NCBI GenBank assembly: GCA_903839875.1
Contig: CAIMDZ010000113.1
Coordinates: 119,071-183,070, forward strand
Reading direction: 5' to 3'
DNA from: an uncultured Bacteroidota bacterium
GTDB taxonomy: Bacteria; Bacteroidota; Bacteroidia; Chitinophagales; Chitinophagaceae
DNA length: 64,000 nucleotides
A program made the translations under genes and the position numbers. This document shows positions 6,863-17,469 of this stretch, one piece after another; within the stretch, counting starts at the first letter, position 1; each line of letters begins with the position of its first letter. Under the pieces are notes generated by a model. That model was not told the DNA's origin. It did not search any database and saw only the letters and a program-made list of their open reading frames with translations.

Positions 6863-9800
6863 TTATTGCTCCACTACGAAATGGAAAACTTTGTTTTCAG
6901 TTCCGGAACGAACATTCAACAGGTACATACCGTTGGCCAGAGAACTGTTAAGCAGAACTAGTTCATTAATAATACCATCTTTTATCAATACCTCGTTCCT
7001 ATAAACGGTTTTGCCAAGCATATCGGTAATGATCAACGTTACATCTTTATCAACTGTAGTACCCAACGAACCTTTAATGGTAAATGTACCTTTGTTAGGA
7101 TTGGGTATCAACCTGATGTCTGCACCATCAAATACCAGTGGTTGAACACCCACATTAAGGATATTGATAGTTACAGATTTGAAAGAAGTAACACTACCAC
7201 ACGGACCATGTGAAGTAACGAGGCAGGTAACAGAATCATTTTGGTTAAAGGCATTGCTTACATAGGTAGCAGAAGTTGCACCGGCAATATAGGTAAGGTT
7301 TACTACCCACTGATAGGCGGCACCAGGGCCCGCATTCGCAGCAGTAGCCTTTAAGGTATCAAAATCACCGTATTTGAAAGCTCCAGCAGGATGTGCGCTA
7401 ATTGAAACTACAGGAGAATAAAGTGTATCAACAACAACTACTGCGGTACCCACCATGCTACTTGAACAAGTTGTTACCGGGTTGGTTGCAACCACAGTAT
7501 AATTTCCCGGGATTGTTTGAATACCATAATCCAATGGCAACCCAATACCGGCTAACGGGCTTCCTACAATAGTAGAACCATTTCTGAACAATTGGTAATT
7601 GATGCCTGTATCAGAACCGCCAAGTCCAACGTGAACCCCCGGACTACCCACACAATAATGGCCGCCGCCTGTAATTGTATTAATAAAAGGTAATGGGTTA
7701 GCAGTTATTACACTGCTGCCATACATATTGTCCATACATCCAGTTGCAGTATTTGTAGCTACAACATGGTAAGTACCGGTAATATTATGTAAACCGAAAT
7801 CGAGTGAAGTGCCGCTGCCATGAACAGCGCTACCAATAGTTGAACCGCCATTATACAACTGGTAATTGATACCGGTATCGGAGCCGCTTAACAAAATGTG
7901 AACGCCTGCACCACCGGCGCAAAAAGTTCCGCCGCCAGTAATAGTGTCTGCAAACGGAAGGGGATAGACGGTAAATGTTGCAGTAGTCATACATCCCGTG
8001 GGCAGTGTATAAGTAATAGAAGAAGTACCAGCCATAATACTGGTAACCACACCGGCACCGGAAGTGATGGTGGCTATTGAAGTGCTGCCACTGGTCCAAG
8101 TACCGCCTGTGGTAACATCAGCAAGGGTATCGGAAAGTGCCACGCAGGCCTGAGTAGTGCCCGTTATAGCTGCCGGAAGATAATTAACAGTAAAGCTGGT
8201 AGTAGCCATACATCCAGTGGTTAAAGTATAACTTATGTTACAGGTACCATTGCTAACGCCGTAAACAACGCCAGTCGAACCGATAGTTGCTGTAGAAATA
8301 TCATCGCTGCCCCATGTACCGCCTGTTGATGCATCAGCCAGCGGAGTTGTGCTGCCCTGGCAAACATTTGTTGTGCCCGTAATAGGTGATGGAACCGGAT
8401 TAACCGTCACAACCACTGTTGTGATACAACCTGTTGGCAATGTATAGGTAATAGATGGAGTACCTGAGGCTACACCAGTAACAATCCCAGAACCTGAACC
8501 CACGGTTGCAAGCGCTGTATTGCTGCTGGTCCATGTACCGCCAGTGAGCACATCACTCAATGTTGTGGTGGAACCCACACACACCTGCATTGTCCCTGTT
8601 ACAGGGACAACAGGGTTGACTGTAACGACCGTCGTTGTTAAGCATCCGGTCGGTAATGTATAAGTAATTGCTGAAGTACCGCCTGTAACCCCTGTAACCA
8701 CACCAGACGATGAGCCAATAGAAGCAACAGACGTGGTGGCGCTCACCCATGATCCGCCAGTTAATACATCGGTCAGAGTTGAGGTAACACCAGGGCAAAC
8801 CGTAGTTATTCCAAGTATTGCAGCTGGCAATGGATTAACCGTAAGCAGGGCTGTAGAAATACAACTTGTACCTGTAGTATAAGTAATGGTAGTATTTCCT
8901 GCCGACACTGCGGTAACTATTCCCGTGCCAAAACCAATTGTCGCAACAGAAGTGTTGCTGCTGTACCAACCGCCGCCACCGGCATCAGTTAGTGTGGTAG
9001 TAAAGCCGGCACAAACCTGCATTGTTCCGCTGATAGGTGAAGGAGGAGGATTAACTGTAACTGTCATAGAAGCCGTGCATCCGGTGGGTAAAGTATAGAT
9101 AATGTTAGTGGTACCAAGAGTAGAACCCAGTATTATACCTGTGCCGGAACCAATGGTTGCAACGGCAGTATTGCTGCTTACCCATGTTCCACCTCCGATG
9201 GTTCCGGCCAATGTAGCTGGTAAACCAAGACAAATAGTTGACGGACCTGTGATTGACGGTAATGGATTAATTGTTACCGGTGTAGTGTTGAAACAACCAG
9301 TGGGCAATGTGTAAGTGATATTTACGTTACCGGCTACAATACCGGTAACAATACCTGATGATGAACCAACTGTAGCCAGTGCAGGAATGCTGCTTATCCA
9401 GGTTCCGCCGCCAGCTTCAGTTAAGGTAGTCGTGGATCCGATACAAACCTGTGGTATGCCACCAGCAGGCAAGGGATTAGGATTAACGGTAACCGGCTTT
9501 GTAATAAGGCAGAAAGGAGAAAGCCCGTAAGTGATCAGCGCTGTTCCCGCTGACACTCCGGTAAGTATTCCTGTTCCTGATCCGATTGTTGCAACGGCAG
9601 TATTGCTGCTTGACCATGCTCCGAAGGCAGTAACATCACTGAAACTTGTAGTGTTGCTGATACAGGCATTTGGGGTACCTGTAATCGGGGCCGGAGTGGA
9701 AGTAATGTTTTCTGTAAGTGTGGTGTAACAACCAGTAGGCAGCATATAAGTAATGATGGCTGTACCTGCTGTGATGCCGGTAACAATACCACTTGAAGAG

Positions 9801-12800
9801 CCCACCGTAGCTACTGGCAGGTTATTGCTTGTCCAGGTGCCACCCGGTATAAAGTCAGCCAATGCAGCGGTTGATCCGATGCAATACACCGAGGTTGTTC
9901 CGCCTATGGGGGCCGGCAAAGGATTTACGGTTAAAACTGTTGTTGCGATACATCCTGAAGCTGCAGTAAATGTGATAACCGGATTGCCTGCGGCAATGCC
10001 TGCTACAACACCGGTGCCTGCGTCAATGCTGCCGAGTGCTGGAACACTGCTCGACCATACGCCGCTGCCTGTATTGCTCAAAATGGTAGTGGAAGCTGCG
10101 CAAACACTTGCGGTGCCGGTATTGGCAGCCGGTGGCGGGTTAACAGTAACGGTCTTGGTTGTCTGGCAGAAAGATGACAATGAATAGGTAATAGTAGCTG
10201 TACCAACCGCAACGCCTGTTACGATACCTGTACCGGAACCAACTGTTGCAATGCCGGTGTTGCTGCTGGTCCATGCACCGAATGCGGTAACATCACTTAA
10301 ATTGGTTGATGTACCAACACACTGGTTAGAGGGGCCTGTGATTGTAGCAGGAGATGATGTGATATTTTCGGTTAAGGTAGCGATACAACCTGTAGGTAAC
10401 GCATAAGTGATTATTGCAGTTCCTGCGGTAACACCTGTAATGATACCCGAAGAAGAACCTGCTGTAGCAACAGCCGGGTTACCACTTGTCCATGTGCCGC
10501 CTGAAGTAGCATCTGTGAGATTGGCCGTAGATCCGATACAGTAAACTGATGTCGTACCACCTATTGCTGCAGGCAATGGATTAACTGTGATTACCTGGGT
10601 AGCCAGACAGCCTGAAGGTAATGTGTACGTTATCGTAGGGCTACCTGCTGCAATGCCGGTAACTATGCCAGTTGATCCAACCGTAGCAAGCGCAGTATTG
10701 CTGCTGCTCCAGTATCCGCCCGGTGTGGAATTGGCAAGAGAAGAAGTCGCTCCTGCACAGAATACAAAAGTACCGGTGATTGAGGAAGGCAAAGAATTTA
10801 TGGTCATAGTCTTAGTTGTGTAACAACCTGTGGAAACTGTATAAGAAATAACAGTTGTACCAACTGACACACCCGTAACCAGGCCGGTTGAAGAACCAAT
10901 AGTTGCAACACCGGGTGTGGTGCTTGACCATGCTCCGAATCCTGTAAGGTCACTTAATGGAGTGGTTGTGCCAACACATCCGGTAGCGGAACCAGTAATC
11001 GCTGAAGGCGTAGGGTTAACAGTTACCGGAGCTGTAGTAAAACAACCAGTTGGCAGTGCATAAGTAATAACAGATGTTCCGCCAGCAAGGCCGCTCACAA
11101 CGCCTGTTGAACCGACTGTTGCAACTGAGGTGGTGCCGCTTGTCCAGGTACCGCCACCAGCATCAGCAAGTGTAGTTGTCGTACCCTGGCAAAGAACGGT
11201 GGTGCCAGTGATGGCAGCCGGCAATGGATTGACTGTAACAGGCCATGTCTGGAAACAACCGCCCGGTAACGTATAAGTTATTGCTGAACTACCAACAGAC
11301 AAGCCTGAAACAATACCTGATGACGAACCAATAGCAGCAACTGATGTGGTACCGCTAGTCCATGTACCGGTGCCACTTGCATCAGCAAGCGTTGTTGTAC
11401 CTGAAACGCAGACATTAGATGCGCCGGTGATAACTGCAGCAGTAGGATTAACTGTTATTGACATAATAGAAAAACAGCCTGATCCTACAGAAAACATGAT
11501 TGTATCAACGCCTGGAGCAACGCCGGTAACAATACCTGTTCCGGAACCTATCGTTGCTAATGCCGGGTTAGTGCTGCTCCATGTGCCGCCGCCTGTTTCA
11601 ATCAGCGTCGAAGTACCGCCGCCTGCGCAAACTGTAGCGGGGCCGGAAATAGGAGCTGCAACACCCGAAATAGTAATGTCGGAACCGTTATCGGTTCCGA
11701 AAATGCCGGGATACGCAGTGACAACACGAATACGGTAAACTATGCCCGGCAAAGTACCTGAAGGTATGGTTGCCGTGATTGGCGAGCCTGTACCAGTACC
11801 AATAATATTTGAGGTAAAGTCGGTTGGGAATACGCCATTCACATTAGATAACTGAACAGCGTAGGAACCTGATATTGGCACAGACATGGTAAATGGCACG
11901 CTGACTGTTGAAGTAGTGGAGTTACAGAAAGGCCCGTATGCGGCAGGGGTGGTCGTTAAAGTTGGGGCGGGTGTAATTATTGAATCCCCCTGCACTGAAA
12001 TGTTGTCAAAACGGTTGTTTCCGCTCGTACCATGGTTTCTGCCCTTAAAGGCTATACGAAATACCAGTTTCGAACAGTTGTTAACTGCAGGGTCAGTAAA
12101 GGTCACCTGTATCTTCTTAAAAGTAAGCAAAGCAGAATCAGTCAATTTGGATAAGCCGCTGATTCGCCATGTAGCACCGCTGTCTACGCTGTAACTAAAC
12201 ACCTCACATGAGTCACCACTGGTGAAACTGGAGGTCTCTGCCGCCCACGTCAAAACAATATTTTTATAATTGACGGTAGGCATATAGTAATAAAGCCATG
12301 CGCTATCCAGCGGGTTACGCGGCCTGATGCCATTGCCACCCGGCACAATACCTAACCCTATGCTCGTCCAGTTGCTCCACACAGTATCATAATCACTTGT
12401 GGCCGTTGTAACCACATCGAAAAATGTGGGGTTGGCAAGAGATGTGCCGGGGAATAATCCCATGTGGACTTTAGCTTTCGAGGAATCATGTATGAAATAG
12501 TCAGGCGCGAGGTACGGGAAATTCGGATTCGCGTAAGTGCCTGCAAACGTGTTAAAATCCCACAAATAAATGCAGGTGCCACCTGGCATAATCGTATCGC
12601 CCTTTACAGTAATGTTGTCAAACCTGTTGTTACCGCTGGTACCGGTATTGCGGCCTTTTGTAGTGATACGGAAAACCAGTTTGGGATTGTTATTTGCCAG
12701 CGGATCATTGATAGTTACACTGCCTGGTGCAAAAGCCAGAAAAGGCGAAGAGTTAAGATTAAGAGATGGTACAGATAATCCTGCGGTATTCCATGTCACA

Positions 12801-13285
12801 CCACTGTCAAGGCTATAGGCATAGATCTGTGCTGAATCACCACTTGTCAGGCTCGACGACTCTGTACCATACCGTATGGTAATGTTTTGGTAGTTAGTTG
12901 ACGGTATATACAACAACAGTTGCATACTGTCTGATGGGTTACGCGCTCTAAAATAATTTCCACCCACAGTGCCAAACTGCGAGTTAACAGTATCATAATC
13001 CGCAGTAGCTGAAGCGCCAAAATCGCTGTACCCTAAATAAGCGCCTGAAACTCCTGAAGGCACCGGAGTGTACGCTAACCGGGCCAAAGGACTACTTATA
13101 GCAGTGTAATCGGCTGCTAAGCTCGCTGTAGCTGGCAAGTGAATTACGCTGGTAAACGTGTTAAAGTTCCAGTAATGAATCAGCCGGCTCTGGGCCTGAA
13201 CATCTTTTGATAGCAATTGGAACGCAGTAAAAAGGGTAATTAATGCAAATAACCTTGCATTACCCTGGAGTAATTTTCGCGACAT
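6863..13285 (-). CDS. Giant secreted protein: two WNFN modules, 17 Ig-like repeats, T9SS type A sorting domain
   Basis: 2140 residues. Residues 1-31 form a signal peptide (cleavage near VQAQ). I chose the ATG at 13285 because the frame upstream to 13426 adds a Cys-rich non-secretory tail. Two modules of about 210 residues follow, starting HYWNFN and YLWDFN and ending GNNRFDNI. Then come 17 repeats of about 72 residues: VC near the start, GGTWTSSN, VATIGSGTGIVTG, ITYTLPTGC, VTVNPLP. These resemble BIG-type Ig-like domains. Two different repeats of about 88 residues follow (TITGGG, GSDTGINYQL), then an Ig-like segment and a type A sorting domain (LIPNPNKGTF to HFVVEQ). It is probably a long stalk or adhesin anchored to the outer membrane. 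The 15110 and 16076 proteins share its first module. Confidence 0.9.
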   Translation of the reverse strand: MSRKLLQGNARLFALITLFTAFQLLSKDVQAQSRLIHYWNFNTFTSVIHLPATASLAADYTAISSPLARLAYTPVPSGVSGAYLGYSDFGASATADYDTVNSQFGTVGGNYFRARNPSDSMQLLLYIPSTNYQNITIRYGTESSSLTSGDSAQIYAYSLDSGVTWNTAGLSVPSLNLNSSPFLAFAPGSVTINDPLANNNPKLVFRITTKGRNTGTSGNNRFDNITVKGDTIMPGGTCIYLWDFNTFAGTYANPNFPYLAPDYFIHDSSKAKVHMGLFPGTSLANPTFFDVVTTATSDYDTVWSNWTSIGLGIVPGGNGIRPRNPLDSAWLYYYMPTVNYKNIVLTWAAETSSFTSGDSCEVFSYSVDSGATWRISGLSKLTDSALLTFKKIQVTFTDPAVNNCSKLVFRIAFKGRNHGTSGNNRFDNISVQGDSIITPAPTLTTTPAAYGPFCNSTTSTVSVPFTMSVPISGSYAVQLSNVNGVFPTDFTSNIIGTGTGSPITATIPSGTLPGIVYRIRVVTAYPGIFGTDNGSDITISGVAAPISGPATVCAGGGTSTLIETGGGTWSSTNPALATIGSGTGIVTGVAPGVDTIMFSVGSGCFSIMSITVNPTAAVITGASNVCVSGTTTLADASGTGTWTSGTTSVAAIGSSSGIVSGLSVGSSAITYTLPGGCFQTWPVTVNPLPAAITGTTVLCQGTTTTLADAGGGTWTSGTTSVATVGSTGVVSGLAGGTSVITYALPTGCFTTAPVTVNPTPSAITGSATGCVGTTTPLSDLTGFGAWSSTTPGVATIGSSTGLVTGVSVGTTVISYTVSTGCYTTKTMTINSLPSSITGTFVFCAGATSSLANSTPGGYWSSSNTALATVGSTGIVTGIAAGSPTITYTLPSGCLATQVITVNPLPAAIGGTTSVYCIGSTANLTDATSGGTWTSGNPAVATAGSSSGIITGVTAGTAIITYALPTGCIATLTENITSSPATITGPSNQCVGTSTNLSDVTAFGAWTSSNTGIATVGSGTGIVTGVAVGTATITYSLSSFCQTTKTVTVNPPPAANTGTASVCAASTTILSNTGSGVWSSSVPALGSIDAGTGVVAGIAAGNPVITFTAASGCIATTVLTVNPLPAPIGGTTSVYCIGSTAALADFIPGGTWTSNNLPVATVGSSSGIVTGITAGTAIITYMLPTGCYTTLTENITSTPAPITGTPNACISNTTSFSDVTAFGAWSSSNTAVATIGSGTGILTGVSAGTALITYGLSPFCLITKPVTVNPNPLPAGGIPQVCIGSTTTLTEAGGGTWISSIPALATVGSSSGIVTGIVAGNVNITYTLPTGCFNTTPVTINPLPSITGPSTICLGLPATLAGTIGGGTWVSSNTAVATIGSGTGIILGSTLGTTNIIYTLPTGCTASMTVTVNPPPSPISGTMQVCAGFTTTLTDAGGGGWYSSNTSVATIGFGTGIVTAVSAGNTTITYTTGTSCISTALLTVNPLPAAILGITTVCPGVTSTLTDVLTGGSWVSATTSVASIGSSSGVVTGVTGGTSAITYTLPTGCLTTTVVTVNPVVPVTGTMQVCVGSTTTLSDVLTGGTWTSSNTALATVGSGSGIVTGVASGTPSITYTLPTGCITTVVVTVNPVPSPITGTTNVCQGSTTPLADASTGGTWGSDDISTATIGSTGVVYGVSNGTCNISYTLTTGCMATTSFTVNYLPAAITGTTQACVALSDTLADVTTGGTWTSGSTSIATITSGAGVVTSIMAGTSSITYTLPTGCMTTATFTVYPLPFADTITGGGTFCAGGAGVHILLSGSDTGINYQLYNGGSTIGSAVHGSGTSLDFGLHNITGTYHVVATNTATGCMDNMYGSSVITANPLPFINTITGGGHYCVGSPGVHVGLGGSDTGINYQLFRNGSTIVGSPLAGIGLPLDYGIQTIPGNYTVVATNPVTTCSSSMVGTAVVVVDTLYSPVVSISAHPAGAFKYGDFDTLKATAANAGPGAAYQWVVNLTYIAGATSATYVSNAFNQNDSVTCLVTSHGPCGSVTSFKSVTINILNVGVQPLVFDGADIRLIPNPNKGTFTIKGSLGTTVDKDVTLIITDMLGKTVYRNEVLIKDGIINELVLLNSSLANGMYLLNVRSGTENKVFHFVVEQ
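7955..11660 (-). repeat. 17 tandem Ig-like repeats, about 215 bp each
   Basis: The repeats are diverged in DNA but aligned in protein. Repeats 6-8 and 9-11, counted from the N-terminus, form two matching blocks of three. Both blocks start GGTTSVYCIGSTA, both have the odd linker LTENITS in place of VTVNP, and both continue with a repeat containing SDVTAFGAW. This points to duplication of a three-repeat unit on top of single-unit amplification. Confidence 0.8.
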
Positions 13286-13495
13286 ATTATGGAGTGATTT
13301 TATTGTGCAAATGTTGCAAAGCAATGTTATCGTAGGATTAACGCTCTGTAAACTGTGTTTAAACAAATTGTTACCACAAACGCAGGCTGACGACAAAATA
13401 TAAGCATGCAAAATTCCACGAACCAAATCATCATTGATTAAGTGCGGGTAGAAATGCTGTTAAAGAGATTTGGAAATTTTTACACTTAATCTATG

Positions 13496-14866
13496 TTACC
13501 TAATCGCTATTTTTTGTTCGGCAATAATGCTGTGGTGACTAACCAAACTTACATTGTAGGTACCTGTACCAAGTTTGATTTTTACCACCATTTCCGGATG
13601 TTTAACTTTGAATTTCTTACTTAATACTAAATAACCGCTTGCATCTGTTATTGTTAATTTTACATCCTGCTCCAGAATGTCTTCCGGAAAATGAAATTCC
13701 AGTTTGTTGTTATCATTCAATAGAATACGGACTTCATTTTTGTAGAAAATATTTGAACCTGCCAATTCCCGGAACTTCGCCCGTGTTGCACCGCGGTTTG
13801 AATTTACTTCAAAATCTGCCATAACCGGATACTTGTTCGACATCTGGTAAAGCGCTTCAATCACGAAGTCCGGAGCAGAATTATTAACCGACGTATTCCT
13901 GTTATTAATCGAAATCCGGAACCGGTTGCCATCGTTGCCGATTGTCCGGTATGAATTCGGTATGTACCGGATATCGTTGGTGTTGTTTACCATGCCAGGG
14001 GAAATAAATATGTGATCATACCATCCCTTCGCTCCGCCGCCAGTACCACATTTATTCGGAACCTCGGCAGATTCCCGTGTAGATGTAGTCATAAATGCGG
14101 CAAAATCAGCATTGTGATCCCAGTTCGCGGGATAGGACAATTTTTTGTCGGGATAGAACGGAGGATCGTAAAACCTGAAGGTCGTATCATCCGGCGAGGT
14201 AAGAAACTTATAGAACGGCTCACCGGAATTTCTTGAGTTAAAGTCTCCGATTTGCAACATATTCGGCATACTGGTGAAGTGCTCTTTCAGGTACGTTATT
14301 TCGTCACGAATCTGAATCCCTCTTACCTTTTCGAATTCATCGCCAGATCGGGTGTGAGTCGGAATAACATAAAGATACGTGGTGTCATGCGTAACAGCCA
14401 GGTCCGGATCTTTATAGTACAGCTTATATGTTGTGAAGTCAGTGATATTACAATATGAGCAAATAATCCGGTCATAACCCAACTTACGCTGATCATAAAA
14501 CAGCACATTGGTTCCGGACGATTTTGCTCCGTTTGTAATTGTACAATAATTGTATCTCCCTGGGTATGCTGCATTCAGGGCGTAAGTAAGTATAGAATCG
14601 GCAAAGCCAAAAGGAGCAGTACCATATTTATCTTCCTTTGATAACGGAATAGAAGCCATTTTTACCAGGCAAAGTATATCAGGGTTGGTAAAGCCTGCAA
14701 TTGTTTTTAAATACTCATGGTATTTGCCACTCGGCCCCTGGCAACCGTTACCATAGTAGAGCACATTGTAGCTCATCACCCTCAAAGTATCATTACGTGC
14801 AATCAGTGACACTGAAAATATTAGTTCAGCAATAGCGAGCACTACGAAAAATATAACCTTCCACAT
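13496..14866 (-). CDS. EEP-fold secreted protein, probable pseudoenzyme (paralog A)
   Basis: 456 residues with a signal peptide (MWKVIFFVVLAIAEL, about 1-24). I start at 14866 because the 32 residues upstream in frame are basic and not secretory. The body has the endonuclease/exonuclease/phosphatase layout: RVMSYNVLYYGNG near 30, QIGDFNSRNS in the middle (the DFN motif), GWYDHIFISP, then ALYQMSNKYPV, where active members have SDHxPV. Here Asp and His are replaced by Asn and Lys. The usual early metal-binding Glu (LQE or LEK) reads LVK. A beta-rich tail (about 370-456) looks like a worn sorting domain. It is about 45% similar by eye to the 18473 protein. Surface binding of nucleic acid or phosphoesters without cleavage is one reading. 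Confidence 0.75.
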   Translation of the reverse strand: MWKVIFFVVLAIAELIFSVSLIARNDTLRVMSYNVLYYGNGCQGPSGKYHEYLKTIAGFTNPDILCLVKMASIPLSKEDKYGTAPFGFADSILTYALNAAYPGRYNYCTITNGAKSSGTNVLFYDQRKLGYDRIICSYCNITDFTTYKLYYKDPDLAVTHDTTYLYVIPTHTRSGDEFEKVRGIQIRDEITYLKEHFTSMPNMLQIGDFNSRNSGEPFYKFLTSPDDTTFRFYDPPFYPDKKLSYPANWDHNADFAAFMTTSTRESAEVPNKCGTGGGAKGWYDHIFISPGMVNNTNDIRYIPNSYRTIGNDGNRFRISINNRNTSVNNSAPDFVIEALYQMSNKYPVMADFEVNSNRGATRAKFRELAGSNIFYKNEVRILLNDNNKLEFHFPEDILEQDVKLTITDASGYLVLSKKFKVKHPEMVVKIKLGTGTYNVSLVSHHSIIAEQKIAIR

Positions 14867-15109
14867 AAAATTAACTATTTCCTTACTCCTGAAAGTGAAA
14901 AGTTGTCCAGACGATCGTTGTTTGCGAAGTTCACTGCGGGGTGTTACCGGATTATTACGCAAATCTTAATAAAAAATGAACTCAAGGTTAAGAAATTGTC
15001 CGAGCGATATTCAATTGATTGTGGTTAATGATTACCAAACGTTTACTTAACATTAACGTAATACTCCGGTAATGTTGCCTGCATTCCTTTGCAGCTAAAA
15101 TCAACTTCG

Positions 15110-16042
15110 ATGAAAAAACAAGTACTATCTATTTTATTCTGCCTGACGATTGCGTTGACCTTTAGTCATGATAGCATTGCGCAAGGCACTTTAATCCATT
15201 ACTGGAACTTCAACAGTTTTACAGGACCCGTCACTTTACCTGCGATCGCCAGCCTTCCCGCTGATTTCAGCCTGATCAGCTCTCCCGTGGCCACCTGGGT
15301 TTACCAGCCATTACCCGGTACATCTCCTGCAACTTACTGTGATGCTTACCCAACCGTCAGTGGTAATAATGATTCAGTAAATATAAGAATGGGCGCACCG
15401 GAAGGAAATGCTTTCCGTGCCCGCAATCCCAATGATCAAATGGAAATTCTCATTTACATGCCTACTACCGGTTATGGTAATCTCCAGATAACATACGGCT
15501 GCATGACGTCAAGCTACACCAGCGGCGATTCTGTTAATGTATTCTCATACAGTGTAGACAGTGGCGCAACCTGGATTACAGGCGGTGGCGGTTTGTCTGA
15601 ATGGTCTGATACCGGCAGCTTAACATTCAGGAGGATCAGCCTTCACGTCAATGACCCCGCAGCTTACAATAGCACCAAGTTTGTATTCCGTATTCTGCTC
15701 GTTGGGCGTAATACCGGCACCAGCGGCAACAACAGGTTCGACAATGTTACTCTTGATGGTGATGTAGTGAATCCTGTTCTTAATGTTAATCAGGTGAACA
15801 ATGCTGCAAACTACAAATTGTATCCAAACCCGGTTAATAACGAACTTTCAGTTAACTCAAATATTGACGGCAGTAAAAATGTTGTGATCACTAATATGGT
15901 CGGTCAAACAGTTTTCTCAGGAACTGAAGAAGGACTTAATTTCACTTTAAATACTTCGATTCTAGTCAGTGGTGTTTACTGTATCACAATCCGCGAAAAC
16001 CTTACCGGAAATGTAAGTACTTCGAAATTTATAAAACAATAA
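15110..16042 (+). CDS. Secreted WNFN-module protein with T9SS type A domain (paralog 1)
   Basis: 310 residues: signal peptide (about 1-25, ending SIAQ), one WNFN module (HYWNFNSF to GTSGNNRFDNVTLDGD, about 28-222), and a type A sorting domain (YKLYPNPVNNE to SKFIKQ). I start at 15110 because the 7 residues before it lengthen the signal peptide's n-region needlessly. The module is the same as the two N-terminal ones of the giant protein and as that of the next gene. It contains conserved NAFRARNP, YSVDSGATW and NRFDN motifs. The beta-rich pattern suggests a jelly-roll binding domain, but this is inference. It is divergent from 13496-14866 and shares a 243-base control region with it. Confidence 0.8.
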   Translation: MKKQVLSILFCLTIALTFSHDSIAQGTLIHYWNFNSFTGPVTLPAIASLPADFSLISSPVATWVYQPLPGTSPATYCDAYPTVSGNNDSVNIRMGAPEGNAFRARNPNDQMEILIYMPTTGYGNLQITYGCMTSSYTSGDSVNVFSYSVDSGATWITGGGGLSEWSDTGSLTFRRISLHVNDPAAYNSTKFVFRILLVGRNTGTSGNNRFDNVTLDGDVVNPVLNVNQVNNAANYKLYPNPVNNELSVNSNIDGSKNVVITNMVGQTVFSGTEEGLNFTLNTSILVSGVYCITIRENLTGNVSTSKFIKQ

Positions 16043-16075
16043 TCAGGCAACTTTAATTGTTACTAAACCACAAAA

Positions 16076-17020
16076 ATGAAAAAGAACTTTTTGATAGCAC
16101 TTACAAGCCTGCTTGCACTTGCAATAAGCGGTGAAAACTGCAGGGCACAAGGTACACTAATCTACTACTGGAACTTTAATAATTTCACCTCAGTTATCCA
16201 TTGGCCTGCTGTAGCCAGTGTTGGCGCCGACTTTGGCGCTCCTGGTCATGATACAGCAAAGGCCAGAGTTGTTTATACCAATCAATATCCAGGTGTCTCG
16301 TCAGGATATGCAACCTATGCAGATTTTGTTTCAGGAGACATTAGCGACACGGTAAATGCAAGAATGGGCGCCACGTCCGGCAACGGCTTCCGCGCACGCA
16401 ACCCCTCGGACAGTATGGAACTGCGATTCTATATGCCTTCTGTTCACTACAAAAATCTCCAGGTAAAGTATGCTTGCGAGGCCTCCAGCTTCACAAGCGG
16501 CATGCTTCAGCAATTATATTCATATAGTGTTGATAGTGGTGCAACCTGGAAGACAACAGGTACGGGATTGTCTACATGGTCTGATACAACAACGCTTACG
16601 TACTCCCTGCACAGCATCCATATAAATGACACAATCGCTAATAACAATGCGAAATTTGTATTCAGAATTACGTTCAATTTCAATACAACAGGAACATCCG
16701 GAAACAACAGGTTTGATAACATAACATTGGAAGGCGACTCCACCAATGTGCTTACCAGTGTAGAACAGTTATCAAATTCTTCGCCCGCTTATTCCCTGTT
16801 TCCTAACCCGGTTACAAACAACTTTGAAATCAGTTGTGTCAACGATGGGCCTAAAATGATCCAAATAACCAACATCACCGGGCAGACCGTTTATACCGGG
16901 CAGGCAAATGGAACGAATATTTCGTTAAATGCCACATTGTTAACGGGCGGGATGTACATTGTTACCATCCGCGAAGACATATCAGGTATCATAACCAAAA
17001 TGAAATTCACAAAATTGTAA
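16076..17020 (+). CDS. Secreted WNFN-module protein with T9SS type A domain (paralog 2)
   Basis: 314 residues with the same build as its neighbour 33 bases upstream: signal peptide (ends CRAQ), YYWNFNNF module to GTSGNNRFDNITLEGD, and a type A sorting domain (YSLFPNPVTNNF to KMKFTKL). The pair is a tandem duplication that has diverged well, so both copies are probably kept for use. They form a two-gene operon closed by the hairpin at 17047. The product is expected on the cell surface or released. No catalytic motif is seen. Confidence 0.8.
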   Translation: MKKNFLIALTSLLALAISGENCRAQGTLIYYWNFNNFTSVIHWPAVASVGADFGAPGHDTAKARVVYTNQYPGVSSGYATYADFVSGDISDTVNARMGATSGNGFRARNPSDSMELRFYMPSVHYKNLQVKYACEASSFTSGMLQQLYSYSVDSGATWKTTGTGLSTWSDTTTLTYSLHSIHINDTIANNNAKFVFRITFNFNTTGTSGNNRFDNITLEGDSTNVLTSVEQLSNSSPAYSLFPNPVTNNFEISCVNDGPKMIQITNITGQTVYTGQANGTNISLNATLLTGGMYIVTIREDISGIITKMKFTKL

Positions 17021-17046
17021 GCACAATTCCTTTCTGCACCACTAAG

Positions 17047-17076
17047 AAAGACCCTGTCAACAGGGTCTTTTCTTTT
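17047..17076 (+). terminator. Terminator of the WNFN pair
   Basis: A perfect 10-bp stem (AAAGACCCTG / CAGGGTCTTT) with a TCAA loop is followed by TCTTTT, 26 bases after the stop codon. Confidence 0.85.
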
Positions 17077-17469
17077 CGGAAAAATGAGTCGGAATTAAGT
17101 AGTTGATCCACCAAACGCACATTGCGAATACCATTAGTCACTGAACATGTGGCACCCGAATCTTTGCCTTTACCCGGTTATCTCTGCTCATTTTAACTTC
17201 CTAATTGTTGCTGCAAGGTCAAAATAATTCTTGTAAAAATACCAATCAGCACCTCCTTGTGGCCAATACTGTCCCTTTTAGCTTCCGAACTCCTTATAAT
17301 TCACGAGTTATTATTACTAATTCAATCTGCGGATAGTTAGTCAGAATAAGTGTACGGGTAAGGAGTTCTGAGTTTTGAACATCTACGGTTACTACGCTAT
17401 AAAACGAATTACAGAATGTTCCCTGGCTTCATTTAATGGTTTCTGAAATCATTAACTTGTACCAAAGTG
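17077..17469. other. Intergenic region without recognised features
   Basis: About 390 bases between two convergent terminators. I see no open frame, repeat or RNA structure that I can support. Confidence 0.4.

Noticed and set aside
15041..15060. A Pho-box-like TTAACATTAACG element in the divergent control region
   Set aside because: Only one loose copy; the Bacteroidota Pho box is not defined well enough for me to call it.
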